DNA of 64,000 nucleotides from Leptospiraceae bacterium (GTDB taxonomy: Bacteria > Spirochaetota > Leptospiria > Leptospirales > Leptospiraceae). Positions 34,043 through 42,674 of the stretch are shown here, piece after piece; positions within the stretch are counted from its first letter, which is position 1; each line of letters begins with the position of its first letter. The position numbers were made by a program, and so were the translations under genes. Location of the stretch: the NCBI GenBank assembly GCA_024233875.1, contig JACKPB010000005.1:186001-250000 (forward strand), read 5' to 3'. The notes beneath the pieces are model-generated. The model did no database searches and was not told the DNA's origin. It worked only from the letters and a program-made list of their open reading frames with translations.

Positions 34043-34759
34043 TCACCTATTTAAAAATTCTATTTGAGAAAGAATCTGTTGAAGCGCATGTTCTGATCTT
34101 AAGATAAAATTAGAAATTTTTATTTCCTCTGTATTTAAATTTTTAAAAAAATCTAACTCCGAATTCGTGTATCCGGGTTCGGGGCCCAATATAATGGAAA
34201 ATTCAGTACTTTCAGAAAATCTATGCCGAGGATCCAAAAAATGTTCGGATTCAGGATTTAAAAAAAAGTTTATCTTTTTATAATCATCCAAGCTTTTTTT
34301 AAAAGATTTCAATAATTTTAATTCAGGAAGATAAATATTTTTTCCCTGTTCCATACCCAGAAGAAAATGCTTGTGTATTTCTTCTTCTTCCCAAATGGAT
34401 GAATTTAGATAGGATTTCTCATTTTTTTGAAGTGGGTAGAATACAATTTTTCTAATTCCATACATCCCGCAGAGAAAAAGTAATTTTTTTATTGTCTGAG
34501 GTCTCTGAAGCGAACTGAACACTGTCAGATTTCTAAAAGTCGATCGTTGGGATTTTGAATTCTTTATGAATCTGCATGTGATCTCATTATTTATTTCTAC
34601 AATCTCAATATTTCCATAAGTCAAATTCAAAACCCCGGCTTCTAAAATATCACCTGGCTTTGATTTTAAAATATTCTTAATGTGATCGGACTTTCTAAAA
34701 TTCAATCGATAGAATTGAGTATCAATTCTTTCATTTTCTTCCAAAAGGATGAGATTCAT
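34043..34759 (-). CDS. rsmE: 16S rRNA m3U1498 methyltransferase (RsmE-like)
   Basis: A 238-residue SPOUT-family methyltransferase that would methylate U1498 in helix 44 of 16S rRNA. The N-terminal PUA-like domain (DHIKNILKSKPGDILEAG) precedes the knot domain with LTVFSSLQRPQTIKKLLFLCGMYGIRKIVFYP, FSIILGPEPGYTNSELDFFKN and ISNFILRSEHALQQIL. The classical motifs are eroded: GPEGG reads GPEPG and LRTETA reads LRSEHA. Identity is likely, activity less certain. It overlaps the zinc-ribbon gene by 4 bases and precedes gmhA by about 5. Confidence 0.82.
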   Translation of the reverse strand: MNLILLEENERIDTQFYRLNFRKSDHIKNILKSKPGDILEAGVLNLTYGNIEIVEINNEITCRFIKNSKSQRSTFRNLTVFSSLQRPQTIKKLLFLCGMYGIRKIVFYPLQKNEKSYLNSSIWEEEEIHKHFLLGMEQGKNIYLPELKLLKSFKKSLDDYKKINFFLNPESEHFLDPRHRFSESTEFSIILGPEPGYTNSELDFFKNLNTEEIKISNFILRSEHALQQILSQIEFLNR

Positions 34760-35154
34760 ATTTCATAAGGAGAGATTGGAGAAGGATTCGGTTTTTCTTC
34801 AACAGGTGAAGGTATTGATTCGGGTTCATTGCTTTCTAAATTCACCTCTTTTGAAAATCGATAGAGATGAACAAAAGTCAAAAGAAAAAGCAGAAAAACA
34901 ATTAAATTCTTAGTTAATTTTTTTTTATTTTGGAGAATGAAGTCTTTGATCTCTAAGGATTTATTTTGTAAGGTGTTTTGGTTCGTGTAGGAAGATTTTG
35001 ACAATTCAAATCTACCACCCAGGAAAGTAGAAGGATCATCAGGGTCCATACGAAAAGAAAAATTACAATAGGGGCATTTAATAAGCAAGATTCCCCTGTC
35101 TAAGGGGAATCTTATATCTCTTGAGCAATTCTGACAGGCACGAATGTATTTCAT
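34756..35154 (-). CDS. Zinc-ribbon membrane protein
   Basis: A 132-residue protein. Residues 7-31 form a zinc ribbon with two CxxC knuckles (CQNC and CPYC). One membrane helix follows at about residues 84-101 (LIVFLLFLLTFVHLY), then an acidic, Pro-rich tail (VEEKPNPSPISPYEI), probably extracytoplasmic. This architecture resembles MJ0042-type zinc-finger membrane proteins. It lies 13 bases after the exported 285-residue gene and overlaps rsmE by 4 bases. Function unknown. Confidence 0.7.
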   Translation of the reverse strand: MKYIRACQNCSRDIRFPLDRGILLIKCPYCNFSFRMDPDDPSTFLGGRFELSKSSYTNQNTLQNKSLEIKDFILQNKKKLTKNLIVFLLFLLTFVHLYRFSKEVNLESNEPESIPSPVEEKPNPSPISPYEI

Positions 35155-35167
35155 CGGCCTGAGGAAA

Positions 35168-36025
35168 TCAGTATTTGAGTGAACTCTTCATGAAATCATT
35201 GCTATCTTTGTATCGCTTTAGAGCAAATCTTTCATTAGTATCAGCTACGTTTGTATACAATTTGTGGAAGTAATCAAGATTTTTAATGAAGAAATTTCTC
35301 TTGAAGTTGTTTCTGATAGGGTTGGTTTTGGTATTTTCAACACTTTTTAGTGTATAGTTACCAATACCCTTATTAGAAGCAGTTTCTTCTTGAGTAATGA
35401 TTTCAACATTTAATGTTGGATATCCGTTTGTATAGATGATAGTTAATTTTTCATCATGAGCACCACCATTGTCGTTACCGGCGCCAGCATTAGCTGCTGA
35501 AGGATCGTTGTCTTCAATTTTAGCTAAGTGGATTTCATTTTGTTTAAAATCAACATTTTTTGTTTGAAAGATTACCTTGCTTAACTTGCGAGGAGGTTCT
35601 TTCATTGGATCTCCAGTTCCTGTGGATGGACCATCATAAAAAAGAATCATAGATTTTGCTCTTGATCCCTGACCCAAACTAGCTTTTCCTGCTTCTGAAT
35701 CCTGAAAGTCAAAGACTTCAATTTTCAGGCAGTTGTTTGCAGGATCAGTTTGATTAGCAGCTTCTTTACAAGTAGAACCATCAGCAGTACCTTTGTATAG
35801 GATGGTTTTCGCAGGTAAAGCTAGGATTTTTTGTCTGAACAATACTGTGTGTTTTTCCAGTTCTTTGTTCAAAAAGCTGATTTTCTCATCCAACACTTTT
35901 TCAGTTTCCAACACGGACTCTGATGTTTGTCCCGGTTCATGAGCCTTTCCTTCTTTAACTTCAGCTCCCTGTGCAAATAGCCCAGCACTGAATGCGATGG
36001 CAAAAATGGCTATTGATAATCTCAT
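35168..36025 (-). CDS. Exported protein, probably abundant; candidate flagellar-sheath or envelope protein
   Basis: A 285-residue protein with signal peptide (RLSIAIFAIAFSAGLFAQ) and no lipobox. The mature part has a long amphipathic helix (ETEKVLDEKISFLNKELEKH), a central beta-rich domain with a small-residue insert (SAANAGAGNDNGGAHD), and a basic-aromatic helical C-terminus (FKRNFFIKNLDYFHKLY). Two cysteines could form a disulfide. It has the best promoter in this region, set in a large dyad, suggesting high and regulated expression. The leptospiral flagellar coiling protein FcpB came to mind by architecture and size, but I cannot confirm it; confidence in that link is low. Confidence 0.65.
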   Translation of the reverse strand: MRLSIAIFAIAFSAGLFAQGAEVKEGKAHEPGQTSESVLETEKVLDEKISFLNKELEKHTVLFRQKILALPAKTILYKGTADGSTCKEAANQTDPANNCLKIEVFDFQDSEAGKASLGQGSRAKSMILFYDGPSTGTGDPMKEPPRKLSKVIFQTKNVDFKQNEIHLAKIEDNDPSAANAGAGNDNGGAHDEKLTIIYTNGYPTLNVEIITQEETASNKGIGNYTLKSVENTKTNPIRNNFKRNFFIKNLDYFHKLYTNVADTNERFALKRYKDSNDFMKSSLKY

Positions 36026-36060
36026 AATATCTTTCTACCTCAAATCTTTGACAGAATGTT

Positions 36061-36105
36061 AGGGATAATATATTTACAGCCCTGAGATTGTAAAGCAATA
36101 TCCCT
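36061..36105 (-). promoter_or_regulatory. Promoter embedded in a 45-base dyad
   Basis: On the minus strand TTTACA (36089-36094) and TATTAT (36065-36070) are separated by 18 bases, a good sigma-70 type promoter 40-70 bases before the exported gene. The same stretch is an inverted repeat: AGGGATA (36061-36067) with TATCCCT (36099-36105), and TTTACA (36073-36078) with TGTAAA (36089-36094). Confidence 0.6.
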
Positions 36106-36192
36106 TGTTTATTTATCGTCTATTCTAAAAACAACGTTAATCTGTTTATAGAAAATCCAACAAAAACCAGAATATTTTTCTCGATTAATTGG

Positions 36193-37479
36193 TCAAACAT
36201 TTCTAAGACGAAATAATTTTGCTGTTTCCAGGTAGACTTCCCTTTCCGGAGCAGAAATCTCATATTTTTTTTCAATCAAATGCGATGCCCATCTTCTTTC
36301 AGTGTAATCACAATAATCTTTGATATTTCGTCCGGAAAGATCTTCCAGATGTCCTGAGATATCCAACCTATCTTCCAAAGAGAGATGAACAGCATAATTT
36401 CCTAATATTTCTGCTCTTTCTTCCAAATTTGGAAGAGGAAAGTAAATGCTCTTATCAAATCTGGAGAGAAGAGCCGGATCCAAATCCTGTTTGCGATTGG
36501 TTGCCCCCAGAGTTATGGTCTTGGGTTTTCCCTCAAATCCATCTAATTTTCTGAGGAGAACAGAAAGCATTTTTCGTGTGGCTTCAAACAATCCTTCCTC
36601 CCTACTACCTGCTAAGGAATCGATTTCGTCTAAAAAAATCAAACTGGAAGGGAAAAGAGCAGCCGCATCAAAAACATAAGCTAGGTTTTGGGAACTCTCC
36701 CCATAGTATTTACTCAGGATAGATTCAATAGGAACATAAATCATCGGAACCATAGTCAGACAGGAAACAATTCTTGCCATACTTGTCTTTCCTACTCCGG
36801 GATCTCCCTCAAACAGGATGGCTCTGGGACGATTTTTACCGGGAAAACGTTTGGTGATCCTGGCGACTTCATCAAAAAATTCGGGATGTTGAAGTGGATA
36901 GAGGATGGAATCTCTTATCTCCCTCTTTACTTCTTCATATCCGGCGATGTGATCAAAATTTAAGAGGTTTCCTTTCAATTCTTCTTCTACAGGATCAAAT
37001 ACGGTCACACCAAGTTTTTGAAGAATTTCTCTGGGATTGACATTTTTTTTAGAATCCAAGCCGCAGAAGTATTTGTATAAAGAAACTATTGTATAGAGAT
37101 CAGAAGAGGAAAAATTATCTTTTTTAGAAATTTCAATCCTGTTGGATGTCCTCGAGCAGATAAACCTGAATCGGATATTGTCTAGAATATTCTTAGTTTC
37201 GAATAGATTTTCGTTCAATGCCTGAACACTATAGAACCCTGATTCAAAAGTTTGAATTCTTAGATTTTCAATCTGTGATTTAATGATCTGGAAAGAATCA
37301 AAGATCTGCTCTTTGGAAAGAGTTTTCACCGTAAAGTTCACCTTGACCTCACCTTTCTCACTGAAGAGCTCGGGAAGTTCGGATTGAAGACCGGATTCAC
37401 TTAAAATATTTTGGAACTCTTTGAGGAGTGTTTCTTTGGTCGATAAAAAATCGTTTGTATTTGTAAGATTTGTTTCCAA
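36193..37479 (-). CDS. AAA+ ATPase
   Basis: A 428-residue protein. Residues 1-170 are a family-unknown N-terminal domain. A single AAA module follows with FDHIAGYEEVKREIRDSILYPLQHPEFF, Walker A GDPGVGKTS, pore-like loop region, Walker B SLIFLDEIDSL, sensor 1 LGATNRKQDLDPALLSRFD (arginine finger region) and a small helical lid. The module is closest in style to Cdc48/FtsH/spastin-type unfoldases, without protease or membrane segment. The start is TTG with an AAGG site 7 bases upstream. It ends 168 bases before the exported gene and is divergent from fliN. Substrate unknown. Confidence 0.85.
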   Translation of the reverse strand: METNLTNTNDFLSTKETLLKEFQNILSESGLQSELPELFSEKGEVKVNFTVKTLSKEQIFDSFQIIKSQIENLRIQTFESGFYSVQALNENLFETKNILDNIRFRFICSRTSNRIEISKKDNFSSSDLYTIVSLYKYFCGLDSKKNVNPREILQKLGVTVFDPVEEELKGNLLNFDHIAGYEEVKREIRDSILYPLQHPEFFDEVARITKRFPGKNRPRAILFEGDPGVGKTSMARIVSCLTMVPMIYVPIESILSKYYGESSQNLAYVFDAAALFPSSLIFLDEIDSLAGSREEGLFEATRKMLSVLLRKLDGFEGKPKTITLGATNRKQDLDPALLSRFDKSIYFPLPNLEERAEILGNYAVHLSLEDRLDISGHLEDLSGRNIKDYCDYTERRWASHLIEKKYEISAPEREVYLETAKLFRLRNV

Positions 37480-37567
37480 AATAAGCCTTATAAAAAAATA
37501 TGATTCCTAATTTTTCCAGTTTTTGTCGATGGTAGACATTGGCAATACTTAATTTGAGGTGTAAAAG

Positions 37568-38059
37568 ATGGCAGATGGTTCATTATCACAGGACGAGATA
37601 GATGCTCTCTTAGGAGGAGGCTTCGGCGACGAAAGTGGCGATAGCGGCGGAGGCGGAGATTTAGGGATGTCCGGTAGTGATGGTGATTTGGACGGACCGA
37701 GTTCTGATGCAATAGCTGCCGCTCTCGGACAGGGATTTTCCCCCCCACCCCCTCCTCCCAGAACCAATTCTCCCAAACCTGTATCCGGAGCCAATTCATC
37801 CAACTTAAATCTACTCATGGATGTAACCATGTCCCTCACAGTAGAATTGGGACGTACCAATATGTTGATCAAAGATGTTCTAACAATCACGGAAGGTGCT
37901 GTTGTTGAATTGGACAAAAATGTTGGTGAAGACGTAGACATTCTCGCTAATGGAAAGCTCATAGGTAGGGGAAAGATCATAGTTCTAGATGATTACTATG
38001 CCATCCAAATCACTCATATCATCAATCCAATGGAAAGACTAAACATGGTAAATTTCTAG
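37568..38059 (+). CDS. fliN: Flagellar motor switch protein FliN
   Basis: C-ring component of the periplasmic flagellar motor, controlling rotation direction with FliM and FliG. The 163-residue protein starts with SLSQDEIDALLGGG, the EIDALL motif that binds phosphorylated CheY in FliM/FliY-type proteins, then a Gly/Ser/Asp-rich spacer and a run of prolines (about 57-66), and ends in a SpoA domain (MDVTMSLTVELGRTNMLIKDVL to AIQITHIINPMERL). A GAGGTG ribosome site lies 7 bases upstream. It stands apart from other flagellar structural genes; the next gene is a glycosyltransferase 12 bases on. Confidence 0.93.
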   Translation: MADGSLSQDEIDALLGGGFGDESGDSGGGGDLGMSGSDGDLDGPSSDAIAAALGQGFSPPPPPPRTNSPKPVSGANSSNLNLLMDVTMSLTVELGRTNMLIKDVLTITEGAVVELDKNVGEDVDILANGKLIGRGKIIVLDDYYAIQITHIINPMERLNMVNF

Positions 38060-38071
38060 GATTTTTATATC

Positions 38072-39196
38072 TTGGAAGAAATTCGAATCTCTTTAGATGC
38101 CCGACCTCTCTCCACACCTGTCTCAGGTGTAGGAAGGTTGATCGCAGAGACTCTTCTACACTTTCCCAATCCGGAAAGATACAGATTCTATCTCCACAGT
38201 CACCTTCCCCTGCATCCCGGGCACGAAAAGATTTCTAAACTAAAAAACGTTGAGTGGGTTCAGGAAAAGGGAGTTCTCTCCAAAAAAGGAGGGTTGTTTT
38301 TTCTTTTTCCCCTTCCTCTTTCAGTTCGTAAGATCCGACCCCAGCTCTTTTGGGGTTCCCAGCAGGTCTCACCTTTTTTTTTACCGTCTAATCTTCCTGT
38401 AGTTCTTACCTACTGCGACCTTGTGGTCTATTTTTATCCTGGAACAATGAGAAAGATAGCAGCATTTCAACAAAAATTATTCCAAAGATTTTCAGTCAAA
38501 AAAGCTAAGGCCATCCTTTCAATATCCAAAGCCACAGCAGAGGATGTCTGCAAATTCTTTTCCTATCCCGTCCAAAATTCATATGTTGCCTATCCCGGTG
38601 TTTCCATGCCGGACATTCAATCGTCACTGAATCTGGAAAAGTCCGAACGAATTCAATCCCTACCGTCTGCTTATCTCCTCTCGGTTTCCACAATAGAACC
38701 CAGAAAAAATTATCCTTTCTTATTAAAAGTATATAGGGAGTACAGAAAGATAGCTCCAAACCCTCTACCCTGGGTCATTCTTGGAAAAGTCGGTTGGGAA
38801 ACTCCTGGATTTCAGGAAGAATTGAAGCAGGAAATTCGGGAATTCGAGGACATCATATTAATAGAAAAGAGTACGGATACCGAACTTCATCATATCTATA
38901 GGAATTCTGAGGTTTTTTTGTTTGCTTCTATTTATGAAGGCTTTGGGATTCCTCTCCTGGAAGCTCTTTCTCACGGGAAAAAATGTCTGGCTTCAGATAT
39001 TCCCACCTTCAGAGAAATTGGAGGAGATTCAATCCCATACTTACCGATCGATTCCCCCCAGCTCTGGGCTGAAAAGATAATTGAACTTCAAGAAAATCCC
39101 AAAGTACCTATTTTTCATCCCGAAGAATTTTCCTGGGAAAGATCTGCTAAAATTACAGCTGAAGTATTCGAGAAAGTTTTAAAAAATGAAAGATGA
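38072..39196 (+). CDS. Glycosyltransferase family 4 (GT-B)
   Basis: A 374-residue GT4 enzyme. The N-terminal ISLDARPLSTPVSGVGRLIAETL acceptor-domain start is typical, as are AKAILSISKATAEDVCKFF, LSVSTIEPRKNYPFLL and the donor-site block SEVFLFASIYEGFGIPLLEALSHGKKCLASDIPTFREIGGD, with the E-x7-E type arrangement. The start is TTG; a weak AGGA lies 13 bases upstream. Sugar and acceptor unknown; an envelope polysaccharide or LPS role is likely. The stop overlaps trmB by 11 bases. Confidence 0.87.
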   Translation: MEEIRISLDARPLSTPVSGVGRLIAETLLHFPNPERYRFYLHSHLPLHPGHEKISKLKNVEWVQEKGVLSKKGGLFFLFPLPLSVRKIRPQLFWGSQQVSPFFLPSNLPVVLTYCDLVVYFYPGTMRKIAAFQQKLFQRFSVKKAKAILSISKATAEDVCKFFSYPVQNSYVAYPGVSMPDIQSSLNLEKSERIQSLPSAYLLSVSTIEPRKNYPFLLKVYREYRKIAPNPLPWVILGKVGWETPGFQEELKQEIREFEDIILIEKSTDTELHHIYRNSEVFLFASIYEGFGIPLLEALSHGKKCLASDIPTFREIGGDSIPYLPIDSPQLWAEKIIELQENPKVPIFHPEEFSWERSAKITAEVFEKVLKNER

Positions 39197-39833
39197 AGTG
39201 ACTGACAAACTCTGGAAAATTTCATCAGGACTCAAGTTTTCTTCAGACTATTTGATTCCAATAGAAAGGGGAAAACCAATTTCTCCTGCAAATTTGGGAT
39301 CAGGATTCCAAAAATTCTATCTTGAGATCGGATCGGGATGGGGTGAGGTAGCTATCGAATTGGCAGAAAAAGCACCTGAAACTCTTTTTGTTTTGATGGA
39401 AAAAAAAATAGACAGATTGATCCACACAGAAACAAATTTAAAAGCCAGAAAACTACAGAATCTCAGATTTCTATGTGTCAATTTCAATTGGTTCTTCACT
39501 GAATTGTTTCAACCCGAGAGCTTCGATGAAATCCTTATGAACTTTCCGGACCCCTGGCCGAAGAAAAAACATACCAAACACAGGACTTTCAATGAAGATT
39601 TTCCAAAAACTCTTCTCTACCTCTTGAAACCCGGTGGAAAATTCAATTTTGCTACCGATCACAATGGTTATGGAAGACAGGTAATCCGTATCTTAAGAAA
39701 TTCCTATTCTGATGAGATCAAAAACTTTCAATACAAATCTAAGAGAGAAAATTTCCCAATCTCCTTTTTTGAAAAAGAAAATGTGAGCAGTTCTCATCGG
39801 TTTACCTACATCGAATTTGAAAAGAATTCATGA
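39186..39833 (+). CDS. trmB: tRNA (guanine-N7-)-methyltransferase
   Basis: Forms m7G46 in the tRNA variable loop using SAM. A 215-residue Rossmann methyltransferase with YLEIGSGWGEVAIELAEKAPETLFVLMEKK (SAM site), and the diagnostic substrate motif MNFPDPWPKKKHTKHRTFNEDF, followed by LLKPGGKFNFATDHNGYG. Normal length. It overlaps both neighbours (11 bases with the glycosyltransferase, 4 with the oxidoreductase), so these three are translationally coupled. Confidence 0.95.
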   Translation: MKDEVTDKLWKISSGLKFSSDYLIPIERGKPISPANLGSGFQKFYLEIGSGWGEVAIELAEKAPETLFVLMEKKIDRLIHTETNLKARKLQNLRFLCVNFNWFFTELFQPESFDEILMNFPDPWPKKKHTKHRTFNEDFPKTLLYLLKPGGKFNFATDHNGYGRQVIRILRNSYSDEIKNFQYKSKRENFPISFFEKENVSSSHRFTYIEFEKNS

Positions 39834-40867
39834 AAGCATCAGTTTTACTGCTCGGTCTGGGTAGAATTGCTTCCTCGCTGGAAAAGGATCCCCTCCGCTA
39901 TCATCCCTGCACCCACGCCGGAACTGTTTTCTCTAAAGAATTTAGATCCAAATTCACAATCGAAGGTTACTTTGATCCTAACCCTGAAAAAAGAATAGAA
40001 TTTGAAAGTGACTGGAAGAAAGTCTTAAAAAATTCGAAAGCAACTTCAGACAAATCCGATTTTTTATCAAAGAAATTTGATCTCTGTGTCATCGCCTCTT
40101 CCTCCGAAAGCCATTTTAAAAATGCTATGGAAGCCATGGACCTAAGCATTCCACATATTTTGATTGAAAAACCTCTCTGCAAGTCTTTAAAAGAATTGTC
40201 CATTTTGAAAGAACGTGCCAACCGATCGGGAACAAAAATTTGGGTCAATCATGAGAGAAGGTACCACCCGATCTATAAATTGGTAAAAGACAAACTGGAT
40301 TCTGAAGAATGGGGCGAAATCAAATCAATTCGGGCCTCAGTTTTGACTGCGGGCAGGTTTCCCGGGCTGGCCTTCAAAAAATCAGGTGGAGGGCCTCTCC
40401 TTCATGATGGAACTCATGCAGTAGATTATTTAGATTATCTATTCGGAGAAGCTCCTAAAATTCTATCTGCTATAAAGAAAATTCCTCAAAATCAGTTGGT
40501 AGAAAGTCAGATGTCCGGTTTGCTGGTTTATCAGAACTCAATTCCCGTTTTTCTGGAAGCCGGAGGAGAAAGAAATTACTTTGCCTTTGAAATAGACATC
40601 CACACATCTTCCCACCGGATTGTTCTCAGCAATGATGGCCATAGACTGTATCGCTCCAAATCCTCCGACCTCTACTCCGGTTTTTATAGTTTGAAGGAAA
40701 TCCCCTTTCCCAATCCCAAGAACTCAAACCCCTGGATAGAAATCTACAGAGAGATCTATGAGAACATTTCGGGAAAGCATAATCGCATTTCAGGAGGTCT
40801 GGATGCCAATGAAAGAATACTAAAAACACTCTTAAATATACAAAAAAAGTCCCGAAAATCAATCTGA
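39830..40867 (+). CDS. Gfo/Idh/MocA family oxidoreductase
   Basis: A 345-residue NAD(P)-dependent sugar oxidoreductase-type protein. The Rossmann start VLLLGLGRIASSLEKD, the conserved ILIEKPLCKSLKELSIL (EKP motif), and the second domain with VNHERRYHPIYKLVKD, GPLLHDGTHAVDYLDYLFGE (catalytic His region) are visible. Substrate not readable. Its coupling to a GT4 gene suggests nucleotide-sugar or polysaccharide precursor metabolism (inference). Confidence 0.85.
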   Translation: MKASVLLLGLGRIASSLEKDPLRYHPCTHAGTVFSKEFRSKFTIEGYFDPNPEKRIEFESDWKKVLKNSKATSDKSDFLSKKFDLCVIASSSESHFKNAMEAMDLSIPHILIEKPLCKSLKELSILKERANRSGTKIWVNHERRYHPIYKLVKDKLDSEEWGEIKSIRASVLTAGRFPGLAFKKSGGGPLLHDGTHAVDYLDYLFGEAPKILSAIKKIPQNQLVESQMSGLLVYQNSIPVFLEAGGERNYFAFEIDIHTSSHRIVLSNDGHRLYRSKSSDLYSGFYSLKEIPFPNPKNSNPWIEIYREIYENISGKHNRISGGLDANERILKTLLNIQKKSRKSI

Positions 40868-40872
40868 AAATC

Positions 40873-40878
40873 TTGACA
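40873..40878 (+). promoter_or_regulatory. Candidate -35 box upstream of the UbiB-like gene
   Basis: Perfect TTGACA 54 bases before the start codon. No good -10 follows at 16-18 bases (CATAGG at 40892, TAAATC at 40898), so promoter status is tentative. Confidence 0.3.
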
Positions 40879-40931
40879 GGACAGAGCTTTCCATAGGTAA
40901 ATCACTTGCAATTCCAATCTACTGCTTCCAT

Positions 40932-42659
40932 ATGGTATCTACTTACATGAATCCGAATTTAGAAGACCCGAATCTCGAACTCGAGATCTTTAAATACCGA
41001 AAAAAAAGTCATCGATCCAGATTTTTCATAGTTTATTTTTTTGTTTTGCGATGGACAGTTCGGTACTTTTGGTTTTCCAGGATTCAAAAGTTCTACCTGG
41101 ATCGGGAAAAGATTCAAGTCCTGGAGTCAGGGTTTTATGAAAACCTGGCCAACGACTGTAAAATTCTCTTCCTCAAGTTAGGTGGAGTATACATTAAGGT
41201 CGGACAATTCCTCTCCAATTTGGCTCACATCTTACCCCATAATTTCATAGAGAAACTCAAGGACCTACAGGACAGAGTTCCACCCCATCCTTTTAGTGAA
41301 ATCAAGGATCGCTTTTATAGAGAGATTGCAAAAAACATAGAGGATGTATTTCCGGATATGGAGCGGATTCCCCTGGCTTCAGCCTCAACAGCACAGGTCC
41401 ATAGGGCAACTTATGATGGCAACAAGGTCGTCATAAAGATACTTTATCCGGGTATCGAAGAACTCATAGAAAAAGATCTGGAAACTGTCCTCTTCGTTAT
41501 GAAGTGGATCCACAGATTTCTTTATAGCTTTGATTACAAAAGAATTCATGAAGAAGTTCAGACCATTATTCATAGAGAAATGAATCTCGAGGAAGAAGCC
41601 AGGTCCTTAAAGAAGATGGCTGCTTTCTTTCGATCAGAAAAAGACTATATTTTTCCTAAGACCTATGATGAGTTCACGAGAAAGGGGATCCTAGTCTCAA
41701 AATTCATCAATGGAATCAAGATTACCGAAACCAGAATCAATCATCACAAAAACGGGAAGCCTTCCCGCCCTCTCCAGCTTCTTCTGAAAGCTTATATTCT
41801 GATGATTTTTAAATTTAGATACTTTCATGCGGATCCCCATCCGGGAAACCTCATCTACACACCCCAGGGAAAATTGTGTTTCATCGATTTCGGAGCTGTA
41901 GCAGACCTGCCTAGGACAACCTCCTCCTCTCTGAAAAAATTGATCCAGGGATCGATAGCCAATGACTACTATTCTGTTGTGGAAGCCATGGAAGGGCTGG
42001 GTCTCATCGATTCCTCTGTAAAAAAAGAAAAAATTGAAAAAATTGCACAGTTTGCTATAGAAAAACTCAGAACTTTTGTGACCAATACTGAATTTTTTCA
42101 AAACATTTCGATTGATCAATTGAATCCGAATGAAGCATTCATTTTCTTAGAAGGTATCAATTCTAGTCTTCAGGAATTGATGCAAATCACACAAATTCCT
42201 ACAAATTACATAATGCTACAGAGAGTTCTCGGACTTTTAGTGGGAACGACTGCAGTTCTCGATCCTTACAGAACTATATTTGATTATACGAAAAAGCCAT
42301 TTTATGATTTGGTCGGCGACAATCAAAAAGAGATCATGGAGATACTCAAGGAAGATTGGAATGAAATTGGTGTGACTTCCCTACAGATCCCTAAAGAACT
42401 TCACAAGGCTCTCATCCAATTCAATCGGGGTAGAATTCGTATTATAAATTATGAAACGGAAAAGCAAACTGAAGTGATTCAGTTTTTGGGAAATAAATTC
42501 TTACAATCAATTTTTATAATTTCCAGTTTTCATTTCGGAACACAGTTGTATTCGATGGATTTAAAATTTTTTGCAGGGATGTTTTACGGAACTTCTCTGG
42601 TAATCTTAGCACATTTCATAAAGTCATATGTATCCAGGAAGCCGGGTGGATTATCTTAA
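40932..42659 (+). CDS. ABC1/UbiB-family atypical kinase
   Basis: A 575-residue member of the UbiB/ADCK (AarF) atypical protein-kinase-like family, linked to isoprenoid quinone biosynthesis. Family motifs are present: the KxGQ segment (GGVYIKVGQFLSNLAHILP), the Ala-rich loop PLASASTAQVHRA, the VVIKIL lysine, HADPHPGNLIYTPQGKLCFIDFGAVADL (catalytic loop and DFG-like motif). C-terminal hydrophobic segments (about 525-560) are the usual membrane anchor. Starts at 40932 or the next ATG (40947) are both open; neither has a clear ribosome site. lspA follows 15 bases later. Confidence 0.87.
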   Translation: MVSTYMNPNLEDPNLELEIFKYRKKSHRSRFFIVYFFVLRWTVRYFWFSRIQKFYLDREKIQVLESGFYENLANDCKILFLKLGGVYIKVGQFLSNLAHILPHNFIEKLKDLQDRVPPHPFSEIKDRFYREIAKNIEDVFPDMERIPLASASTAQVHRATYDGNKVVIKILYPGIEELIEKDLETVLFVMKWIHRFLYSFDYKRIHEEVQTIIHREMNLEEEARSLKKMAAFFRSEKDYIFPKTYDEFTRKGILVSKFINGIKITETRINHHKNGKPSRPLQLLLKAYILMIFKFRYFHADPHPGNLIYTPQGKLCFIDFGAVADLPRTTSSSLKKLIQGSIANDYYSVVEAMEGLGLIDSSVKKEKIEKIAQFAIEKLRTFVTNTEFFQNISIDQLNPNEAFIFLEGINSSLQELMQITQIPTNYIMLQRVLGLLVGTTAVLDPYRTIFDYTKKPFYDLVGDNQKEIMEILKEDWNEIGVTSLQIPKELHKALIQFNRGRIRIINYETEKQTEVIQFLGNKFLQSIFIISSFHFGTQLYSMDLKFFAGMFYGTSLVILAHFIKSYVSRKPGGLS

Positions 42660-42674
42660 TTTAAGGAAAATACA

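Noticed and set aside
37488..37980. Two long open frames antisense to fliN
   Set aside because: They arise from the GC-rich Gly/Pro repeats of fliN; no ribosome site, low-complexity products, and the opposite strand has a recognisable fliN.
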